Shown here: positions 1 through 5,134 of the stretch, piece by piece
Numbering within the stretch: position 1 is the first letter of the stretch
Layout of the letters: each line of letters begins with the position of its first letter
NCBI GenBank assembly: GCA_041855445.1
Contig: JBHAEG010000065.1
Coordinates: 1-6,004 of the forward strand
Length of the DNA stretch: 6,004 nucleotides
Reading direction: 5' to 3'
Origin: Faucicola sp041855445
Lineage (GTDB): Bacteria; Pseudomonadota; Gammaproteobacteria; Pseudomonadales; Moraxellaceae
Position numbers and translations under genes: made by a program
Notes under the pieces: generated by a model
Told to the model about the DNA's origin: nothing
The model's database searches: none
The model's input: the letters and a program-made list of their open reading frames with translations, nothing else

Positions 1-97
1 ATAATTGTTTTGATGTTCCCATGGTGATTGGGTATAGGCGAGTGCCTGACCCGCCTGCTAAGATAATGCCTTTACGTTTTTTTGCTTTAGTTATCAT
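1..97 (-). CDS. rmlA: Glucose-1-phosphate thymidylyltransferase, N-terminal fragment (gene runs off the window)
   Basis: RmlA (RfbA) joins glucose-1-phosphate and dTTP to give dTDP-glucose, the first step for every dTDP-6-deoxyhexose made by this cluster; it is cytoplasmic. Only 32 codons are visible. They read MITKAKKRKGIILAGGSGTR followed by LYPITMGTSKQL, which carries the nucleotidyltransferase signature G-G-S-G-T-R-L (residues 15-21) that binds the dTTP phosphates, and the S-K-Q-L segment typical of RmlA. The ATG at 97 is preceded by GGAG nine bases upstream (107-110), which supports this start. The N-terminus has a few extra basic residues before KGIILAGG compared with many homologues. 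It lies 37 bases after the present rmlD stop, and rmlB-rmlD-rmlA is the common rhamnose operon order, so rmlC may follow outside the window. Identification is strong although the catalytic half is not visible. Confidence 0.93.
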   Translation of the reverse strand, partial: MITKAKKRKGIILAGGSGTRLYPITMGTSKQL

Positions 98-137
98 AGA
101 TAAGTTCTCCAAGCACTTGGCGAACGCCTTGTTGTCA
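87..137 (-). other. Readable remains of the rmlD C-terminal tail beyond a premature TGA
   Basis: Reading the rmlD frame through the TGA at 137-135 gives QQGVRQVLGELIYDN and then TAA at 89-87. If the TGA were TGG the protein would end LPHWQQGVRQVLGELIYDN, giving 301 residues from the 992 start, the usual family length. The tail resembles the end of enterobacterial RmlD as I recall it (LPQWELGVKRMLTEMF). The restored gene would overlap the rmlA start by 11 bases, a common arrangement. The reading is direct from the sequence; the lost Trp is an inference from family resemblance. One base (plus-strand position 135, T instead of C) explains it. Confidence 0.8.
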
Positions 138-992
138 ATGTGGTAAATGTAATGAGAGATTGCGTTGTAATTTGCTGGTATTGAGCCGTGAATTATGCGG
201 ACGTTTGGCAGGGGTTGGGTAATCCGCTGTACCAATGGCATTGACCTGTTTTACCATCAACTCCGCTCCCATTTCGCGAGCCACGTCAAAAATAAACTTG
301 GCGTAGTCATACCATGAGCATTCGTCTTGTGGTGCCAGATGGTAATGTCCCATCTCAATACTGGCTGGATTTAGCTGATATTGGCGAATAATTTGGGCGG
401 TAATGTCTGCAATCAAACTTGCTCCTGTTGGACTGCCAATTTGGTCAGCAATAATTCCGAGCGTTTCACGGTTTGCTCCTAGTTTTAACATGGTTTTGAT
501 AAAATTATTGCCATGTGTGCCATAGACCCAACTGGTACGAAGGTTGATAAAATTCGCTCCGCTTTGTTCAAGTGCCAGTTCACCTTGACGCTTGGTTTGC
601 CCATAGATATTAATCGGACCCGTGCTATCGTCTTCTGTCCAAGCAGTTTCGCCTGTACCATCAAACACATAATCGGTTGAATAATGTATCAATAGGGCTT
701 GATGTTGTTTTGCTAACTCTGCCAAATGTTTTACAGCCAAATGGTTAATTAACTCTGCTTGTACAGCATCGCTTTCGGCTTTATCGACTGCGGTATAAGC
801 GGTTGCATTGACTACAATATCAGGGCAGACTTGCTGAAATGCGTGTGTTATCGCATCAAAATTCGCCACATCTCCACATAAACCATCAGCATTGCTATGA
901 CGGTCTAAGGCATAAACCTGCCCTAAGGGTTGTAAACTTCTGTCTAATTCCCAACCGACTTGACCATTTTTACCTAAAAGTAAAATTTTCAT
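135..992 (-). CDS. rmlD: dTDP-4-dehydrorhamnose reductase, apparently truncated at the C-terminus by a nonsense codon
   Basis: RmlD reduces dTDP-4-keto-L-rhamnose to dTDP-L-rhamnose with NAD(P)H, the last step of the rhamnose branch. This is a short-chain dehydrogenase-type Rossmann protein: the nucleotide loop G-K-N-G-Q-V-G is near the N-terminus, followed by NATAYTAVDKAE, STDYVFDG, the catalytic Y-x-x-x-K (YGQTK), RTSWVYG and the substrate-side TPAKRPHNSRL. Two ATGs in tandem (995 and 992) are possible starts; 992 is chosen because the AAGG at 1000-1003 is then seven bases away and the protein begins MKILLLGKNG as in the family. From 992 the product is 285 residues, against roughly 300 for relatives, and it stops directly after LHLPH where relatives continue with Trp and a final helix. 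The tail is still readable past the TGA (see the separate entry). Whether the shortened enzyme works is unknown. It lies 19 bases after rmlB. Confidence 0.93.
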   Translation of the reverse strand: MKILLLGKNGQVGWELDRSLQPLGQVYALDRHSNADGLCGDVANFDAITHAFQQVCPDIVVNATAYTAVDKAESDAVQAELINHLAVKHLAELAKQHQALLIHYSTDYVFDGTGETAWTEDDSTGPINIYGQTKRQGELALEQSGANFINLRTSWVYGTHGNNFIKTMLKLGANRETLGIIADQIGSPTGASLIADITAQIIRQYQLNPASIEMGHYHLAPQDECSWYDYAKFIFDVAREMGAELMVKQVNAIGTADYPTPAKRPHNSRLNTSKLQRNLSLHLPH

Positions 993-999
993 CATTTAA

Positions 1000-1003
1000 C
1001 CTT
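1000..1003 (-). promoter_or_regulatory. Ribosome binding site deciding the rmlD start
   Basis: The minus strand reads AAGG followed by TTAA and two consecutive ATG codons. Spacing is four bases to the first ATG and seven to the second, so the second (992) is favoured. The difference is a single N-terminal Met. Confidence 0.6.
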
Positions 1004-1011
1004 GCTATGGT

Positions 1012-2085
1012 TTATTGATATTGTTTGTTAATCCAGTTTTGGTATTCACCACTTTGAACGTGTTGTACCCATTCTTGATTATCCAAATACCATTGCACGG
1101 TTTTACGCAAGCCTGTGGCAAAGGTTTCTTGTGGCGTCCAACCTAAATCCGCTCCAATTTTGCTTGCATCAATCGCATAGCGTAAATCATGCCCTGGGCG
1201 GTCTTTCACATAAGTGATTAAATCTGAGTAATGAGCGACACCTTTTGGTTTATTTGGTGCAAGCTCTTCTAATAGTTCACAAATGGCTTTGACCACATCA
1301 ATATTTTTTTGCTCATTGTGTCCGCCAATGTTGTAAGTTTCACCCACTTTTGCGATGGTTGCCACTAAAAATAAGGCACGAGCGTGGTCTTCTACATAGA
1401 GCCAATCACGAATTTGTAAACCATTGCCATATATAGGTAAAGGCTTGCCATTTAACGCATTTAAAATCATTAATGGAATTAATTTTTCAGGGAAATGATA
1501 AGGCCCGTAATTATTTGAGCAATTTGTAATCACTACAGGTAAACCATAAGTACGGTGCCATGCTCGCACTAAATGGTCAGAACTCGCTTTACTTGCGGAA
1601 TATGGTGAACTTGGAGCATAAGGCGTTGTTTCGGTAAATAAATCGTCTGTGCCTTCCAAATCACCATACACTTCATCGGTTGAAATATGATGAAAACGGA
1701 ATGTTGCCTTTTTACCCTCACTTAACCCATGATAATAATGGCGAGCGACTTCCAATAGTGTATAAGTACCAATAATATTAGTTTGAATAAATTCGTTTGA
1801 ACCGGTAATCGAACGGTCCACATGACTTTCTGCCGCCAAGTGCATAATGATATCTGGAGCAAATTCATTAAACAATCGCTCAATTTCCACTCGATTACAA
1901 ATATCCGTTTGGCTAAATTGATAGCGTGGATTGTCAGATACAGGTAATAAGGATTCTAAATTGCCTGCATAAGTCAATTTATCCACATTTAACACACGAT
2001 GCTCGGTCGTTTGCAAAATATGGCGAACAACAGCTGAACCGATAAAGCCTGCACCGCCTGTGATTAGGATGTTCAAATTACTCAT
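1012..2085 (-). CDS. rmlB: dTDP-glucose 4,6-dehydratase
   Basis: RmlB converts dTDP-glucose to dTDP-4-keto-6-deoxyglucose using tightly bound NAD+. This product is the branch point for both the rhamnose and the 3-acetamido sugar pathways in this locus. The 357-residue length is normal for the family. Visible motifs are the NAD loop T-G-G-A-G-F-I-G (residues 9-16), the segment LAAESHVDRS (83-92), the catalytic S-T-D-E-V-Y-G (135-141, with T136, D137 and E138 as the dehydration and proton-transfer residues), Y-S-A-S-K (Y162 and K166), the substrate-binding N-N-Y-G-P-Y-H-F-P-E-K-L-I-P and a C-terminal V-K-D-R-P-G-H-D-x-R-Y. All key residues are intact. The start lies 22 bases after the glycosyltransferase stop, behind a purine-rich but weak Shine-Dalgarno stretch (AGAGTAAGAGA). 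Base composition is richer in GC than the preceding glycosyltransferase, consistent with a different origin. Confidence 0.97.
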   Translation of the reverse strand: MSNLNILITGGAGFIGSAVVRHILQTTEHRVLNVDKLTYAGNLESLLPVSDNPRYQFSQTDICNRVEIERLFNEFAPDIIMHLAAESHVDRSITGSNEFIQTNIIGTYTLLEVARHYYHGLSEGKKATFRFHHISTDEVYGDLEGTDDLFTETTPYAPSSPYSASKASSDHLVRAWHRTYGLPVVITNCSNNYGPYHFPEKLIPLMILNALNGKPLPIYGNGLQIRDWLYVEDHARALFLVATIAKVGETYNIGGHNEQKNIDVVKAICELLEELAPNKPKGVAHYSDLITYVKDRPGHDLRYAIDASKIGADLGWTPQETFATGLRKTVQWYLDNQEWVQHVQSGEYQNWINKQYQ

Positions 2086-2107
2086 TCTCTTACTCTATTC
2101 AATAATA

Positions 2108-2938
2108 CTATTTAAATAAATATTTTAAATACAGACAAAATTTCAAGTAATAATACGTTATTTTTTGATTATTATCTCGATAATAATACAACTGTCCCTT
2201 TTTTGCTTTATAACATGCTTTTGGATATAAGGGATGATCTTTATACAAGTCTCGAATCTGTTGTTCAGCTTTAAACATTTTGTCAGAGTTTTTACTTGTA
2301 TTATGATCATGATAACGATATAAACATACGACTTCATCCAAAAACATAATACGGTGGCCATGTTCAGCAAGTTTTAGCCACATATACCAATCTTCGATCA
2401 TAATAGACTCATTGTAACCACCTAGTGATTTAATGACATCTAGTTTATGCATTTGAGCAGGAGCAAATAATGAATTGCATAGGAATAATTCATCAAAGCA
2501 ATATTCTTTCTGTTTATTACGTATTTGCCTAACAATCTGACCATGATCATCTATTTCATTCATATTTGCTGAAACAGAGCTAAATTCTGGATTTTTTTCT
2601 AAAAAATTGACTTGTATAGAAGTTTTATGTGGTAACATCACATCATCAGATGCAATAATACTTAAATATTTACCTTCACACCATTGTAAGGCTTCATTGA
2701 GTGTTGCTGATAAGCCTTTATTGGGTCTGTGACGAAATTCAAAACGTGCAAAACGTTGTTGACATTGCTGTTGCATTTGTTGAATTTTAGTAACAGAGTC
2801 ATCTTTTGAACCATCATCAATAATGATTAGCTCAATATTTTGATAATCTTGATCTAATATACCTTGTATACTTTGCTGAATGTAGCGCGCATGATTATAA
2901 CAAGGAATAATAATTGAAACTAAAGATGTGCTTTTCAT
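2108..2938 (-). CDS. Family 2 (GT-A fold) glycosyltransferase
   Basis: This is a cytoplasmic or membrane-associated glycosyltransferase of 276 residues, presumably adding one sugar to a surface glycan; donor and acceptor cannot be read from sequence. The N-terminal V-S-I-I-I-P-C-Y-N-H (residues 7-16) and L-I-I-I-D-D-G-S (37-44) form the nucleotide-sugar pocket. A-S-D-D (96-99) takes the place of the DxD metal site, and M-I-E-D-W-Y-M-W-L (180-188) carries the acidic pair expected for the catalytic base. There is no signal peptide or clear membrane helix, but the last 27 residues are very rich in Tyr and Lys and include an aromatic stretch ending LKYLFK, which could sit on the membrane. The gene is much more AT-rich than its neighbours. 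The ATG at 2938 has only a weak upstream CGGA as ribosome site. The linked dTDP-sugar genes make a dTDP-3-acetamido-dideoxyhexose or dTDP-rhamnose donor the best guesses. Confidence 0.9.
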   Translation of the reverse strand: MKSTSLVSIIIPCYNHARYIQQSIQGILDQDYQNIELIIIDDGSKDDSVTKIQQMQQQCQQRFARFEFRHRPNKGLSATLNEALQWCEGKYLSIIASDDVMLPHKTSIQVNFLEKNPEFSSVSANMNEIDDHGQIVRQIRNKQKEYCFDELFLCNSLFAPAQMHKLDVIKSLGGYNESIMIEDWYMWLKLAEHGHRIMFLDEVVCLYRYHDHNTSKNSDKMFKAEQQIRDLYKDHPLYPKACYKAKKGQLYYYRDNNQKITYYYLKFCLYLKYLFK

Positions 2939-2990
2939 TAATAAAATCCGTAATATAGAATCATTTTATGTACCATAAAAAACAATAGGT

Positions 2991-3019
2991 ATTAAAATTT
3001 TTCTAAATATATTTGTCAT
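2991..3019 (-). promoter_or_regulatory. Possible sigma-70 promoter ahead of the glycosyltransferase
   Basis: On the minus strand ATGACA (3019-3014) and TTTAAT (2996-2991) are separated by 17 bases; each differs from the consensus at one position. Transcription would start about 45 bases before the glycosyltransferase ATG. The stretch is extremely AT-rich, so chance matches are likely, and no regulator site is visible. Confidence 0.25.
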
Positions 3020-3025
3020 ATTAAT

Positions 3026-3138
3026 TTACAATAAATGCATTATCTCCTGACTTTCATCATTAACCATAAAAATATTAAAGGCAAGCCATTATAAATAGTT
3101 ATAAGTACAGAAATAGTAGGAAAAGAGACTAAATTCAA
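3026..3138 (-). pseudogene. Decayed N-terminus of a second family 2 glycosyltransferase
   Basis: The 201 bases between the aminotransferase stop and the next glycosyltransferase contain no intact gene. One frame, opening with TTG at 3138 seven bases after an AAAGGA in the end of fdtB, reads LNLVSFPTISVLITIYNG then LP before becoming nonsense and stopping at 3040. This matches the first strand and loop of family 2 glycosyltransferases (P-x-V-S-V-L-I-T-x-Y-N-G). A second frame from about 3079 reads FNIFMVNDESQEIMHLL, which resembles the next conserved block (F-x-F-x-x-V-N-D-G-S) and stops at 3026. The two blocks are much closer than in an intact protein and in different frames, suggesting an internal deletion or frameshift followed by loss of the rest. 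It differs from the N-terminus of the adjacent intact glycosyltransferase, so it is not a recent duplicate. A further short stretch (MTNIFRKILIPIVFYGT, 3019-2966) is not recognised. The call is from pattern recognition only. Confidence 0.5.
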
Positions 3139-3139
3139 A

Positions 3140-4258
3140 TTACTTTCCTTTAAATCCATTGCATAACTCAACAATTTGTTTAACGTCATCAAAAATTAAA
3201 ACAGGGCTTATTGGCAAACTTAACACTTCCTGATGAATAACCTCTGTAATTGGTAAATTTATCATATTCAATGAGCTATACGCTTGCTGTTTATGTGGTG
3301 CAATTGGATAATGAATAAGTGTCTGTACACCATTATCAGCTAGGTATTGCTGAAGCTCTTTACGATGTGAGCTGCGAATAACAAATAAATGCCAAGCGTG
3401 TGACTCATAGCAGTCTGCACGGGTTGGAATGCTTGGTAAAGTTATCAAATCATTTTTGATGTTGTCTAGATAAAATTGGGCAATATTGCGACGGTGCTGG
3501 GTTTCTTTATCTAAATAACTAAGCTTGACATTAAGCATTGCTGCTTGTATTTCATCTAAACGACTATTAACACCTTGATAAAGATTTTCATATTTTTGAT
3601 GTGAGCCGTAATTGCGGAGAGCATGCAAAGTTTTTGCAAGTTGTGCGTCATTAGTTGTAACTGCACCAGCATCCCCTAGTGCCCCTAAATTTTTCCCTGG
3701 ATAAAAACTAAAACCTGATGCATCTCCCCATGCACCTGCTTTTTTTCCTTGAATAGATGCTCCATGTGCTTGAGCGGCATCTTCTAATACCAATAATCCA
3801 TGTTCTTGAGCAATTTGCATAATTTCTGGCATGGGTGCAAGCTGGCCATATAAATGTACAGCTAAAATTGCCTTAGTTTTTGAGCTGATTGCTTTTTGTA
3901 TTGATATTGGGCAAATATTATAGCTTTGCAGATCAGGTTCAACCAGTACGGGTGTTAATTTGTTCTCAGTGATTGCTAAAATACTGGCAATGTACGTATT
4001 AGCAGGTACAATCACTTCATCACCGTCTTTTAATTTTCCAAGTTCTTTCCATGCACGCAAGATGAGTATTAGTGCATCTAATCCATTTGCAACCCCAATT
4101 GCATATCGGACACCACAGTAGTTTGCAAAATTTTGTTCAAACTGTTCCAGCTCTTTACCTGTAATGTACCAACCAGAATCAATTACTCGTGTACAAGCAT
4201 CAATCAATTCTTGGCGATATTGTTGATTGATTGCTTTTAAGTCTAAAAAGGGAATCAT
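3140..4258 (-). CDS. fdtB: dTDP-3-keto-6-deoxyhexose 3-aminotransferase (DegT/DnrJ/EryC1 family, FdtB/QdtB type)
   Basis: This PLP enzyme would transfer an amino group, usually from glutamate, to C3 of the dTDP-3-keto-6-deoxyhexose made by the preceding gene, giving dTDP-3-amino-3,6-dideoxyhexose. It has the usual family length at 372 residues. Visible features are the opening I-P-F-L-D-L-K, the D-S-G-W-Y-I-T-G-K-E-L-E-F-like segment, V-A-N-G-L-D-A-L (56-63), V-P-A-N-T-Y-I-A-S (84-92), L-E-D-A-A-Q-A-H-G (158-166; D160 pairs with the pyridine nitrogen and Q163 stacks on the ring), and F-S-F-Y-P-G-K-N-L-G-A-L-G-D-A-G-A (183-199) with K189 as the Schiff-base lysine. All are intact. Its ATG overlaps the upstream stop as ATGA, with AAGGA eight bases before it, so translation is probably coupled. 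FdtB (Fuc3NAc) and QdtB (Qui3NAc) are very similar; the symbol denotes the family, not the stereochemistry. Confidence 0.9.
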   Translation of the reverse strand: MIPFLDLKAINQQYRQELIDACTRVIDSGWYITGKELEQFEQNFANYCGVRYAIGVANGLDALILILRAWKELGKLKDGDEVIVPANTYIASILAITENKLTPVLVEPDLQSYNICPISIQKAISSKTKAILAVHLYGQLAPMPEIMQIAQEHGLLVLEDAAQAHGASIQGKKAGAWGDASGFSFYPGKNLGALGDAGAVTTNDAQLAKTLHALRNYGSHQKYENLYQGVNSRLDEIQAAMLNVKLSYLDKETQHRRNIAQFYLDNIKNDLITLPSIPTRADCYESHAWHLFVIRSSHRKELQQYLADNGVQTLIHYPIAPHKQQAYSSLNMINLPITEVIHQEVLSLPISPVLIFDDVKQIVELCNGFKGK

Positions 4259-5112
4259 GTTGTATATCCTTTAATGATAGCGGGATTACCCATAACAATG
4301 GCGTAATCTGGCACATCTTTAGTCACCACTGAACCTGCTCCAATCATGGCATGTTTACCAATAGTAATATTGGGTAAAATAGTAGCATTGGCACCAATGC
4401 TTGCACCTTCTTGAATAACTGTCGTAGCAAATTGATCTGGATATTGTTTTGAGCGTGGATATTTGTCATTGGTAAAACTGACATTAGGACCAATAAACAC
4501 ATTATCATGAATACGTAAACCATCCCACAGAAAAACTCCAGATTTTACAGTAACATTGTTACCAATAATGACATCATTCTCAATAAGAGTATGAGCACAA
4601 ATGTTACAATTTTCCCCAATTTTGGCATGCTTAAAAATCACTGCATATTGCCACACTCGTGTCTTTTGTCCAATATTAAGTGATTTTACATCTGCCAAAG
4701 GGTGAATATAGGGTTGATGAACAATTTTCAAAAATTCATTATAGTTACGAATATAATCAGATTCATCATACAGTTCACTTGCCAAAACTAATAATACACA
4801 ATCTTGGGAAAAATCATGCATTTCTCGCCAAACTAAATCTTTAATAAATAATCCTTGATTTGGTGTCTTTAAAATTACATTTTCTTTTGAATAACCATCA
4901 TCTAATAAAATTCGACAAGAACCACTAACACAAATCAAGATCTGTGATAAATTTTTATGTGCATGAAAACCACGAGAAACACCCTTACGAGTACCAAAAA
5001 TATAATAAACTCGCTTAACTTCAAATGGAATTTGTTTATGATTTTCTAAGGCAACTAGACTACCACGTTCATCGCCTAGAATGGAAAAATTAATTAGCTG
5101 CGCAATGCTCAT
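4255..5112 (-). CDS. Bifunctional sugar 3,4-ketoisomerase (FdtA/QdtA cupin) fused to a left-handed beta-helix acetyltransferase (FdtC/QdtC/WxcM type)
   Basis: The 285-residue protein carries two enzymes. Residues 1-130 are a FdtA/QdtA-type cupin that moves the keto group of dTDP-4-keto-6-deoxyglucose from C4 to C3; the active-site segment is R-G-F-H-A-H-K with H50 and H52, followed by C-V-S-G-S-C-R-I-L-L-D-D-G (61-73), W-R-E-M-H-D-F (95-101) and Y-D-E-S-D-Y-I-R (115-122). Residues 133-285 are a hexapeptide-repeat acetyltransferase with IGENCNI, IIGNNVTV, IGPNVSFTND, PRSKQY (219-224), IGANATILPNITIG and a closing V-P-D-Y-A-I-V-M-G-N-P-A. This half would N-acetylate the 3-amino sugar after the FdtB step. 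The halves meet with almost no linker near residue 131. In WxcM proteins the cupin is the C-terminal half, so the order here is reversed. Fuc3NAc and Qui3NAc cannot be told apart by eye. GAGG eight bases before the ATG supports the start; msbA ends 22 bases upstream. Confidence 0.93.
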   Translation of the reverse strand: MSIAQLINFSILGDERGSLVALENHKQIPFEVKRVYYIFGTRKGVSRGFHAHKNLSQILICVSGSCRILLDDGYSKENVILKTPNQGLFIKDLVWREMHDFSQDCVLLVLASELYDESDYIRNYNEFLKIVHQPYIHPLADVKSLNIGQKTRVWQYAVIFKHAKIGENCNICAHTLIENDVIIGNNVTVKSGVFLWDGLRIHDNVFIGPNVSFTNDKYPRSKQYPDQFATTVIQEGASIGANATILPNITIGKHAMIGAGSVVTKDVPDYAIVMGNPAIIKGYTT

Positions 5113-5134
5113 ATATATGACCTCAATAAAACTG

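Noticed and set aside
109..120. Short inverted repeat CCAAGCACTTGG before rmlA, considered as operator or terminator
   Set aside because: The stem is five bases with a two-base centre, too tight for a hairpin, has no T-run, and lies in the readable rmlD tail, so it is most likely coding residue.
135..137. TGA as a recoded Trp or selenocysteine codon
   Set aside because: TGA is used as the real stop of the ketoisomerase/acetyltransferase gene at 4257-4255, so Trp recoding is unlikely. No selenocysteine-type context or function is expected in RmlD. A simple nonsense change is the better reading.
485..670. 61-codon minus-strand frame inside rmlD
   Set aside because: It is an alternative frame of a strongly conserved coding region and has no motif support.
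2158..2370. 70-codon minus-strand frame inside the glycosyltransferase
   Set aside because: It is an out-of-frame reading of the glycosyltransferase 3' half, with a biased Ile/Lys composition and no ribosome site; the real frame has the family motifs.
3061..3139. Possible transcription terminator after fdtB
   Set aside because: Only weak A/T-only dyads (TTATAA type) are present, with no GC-rich stem followed by a T-run.
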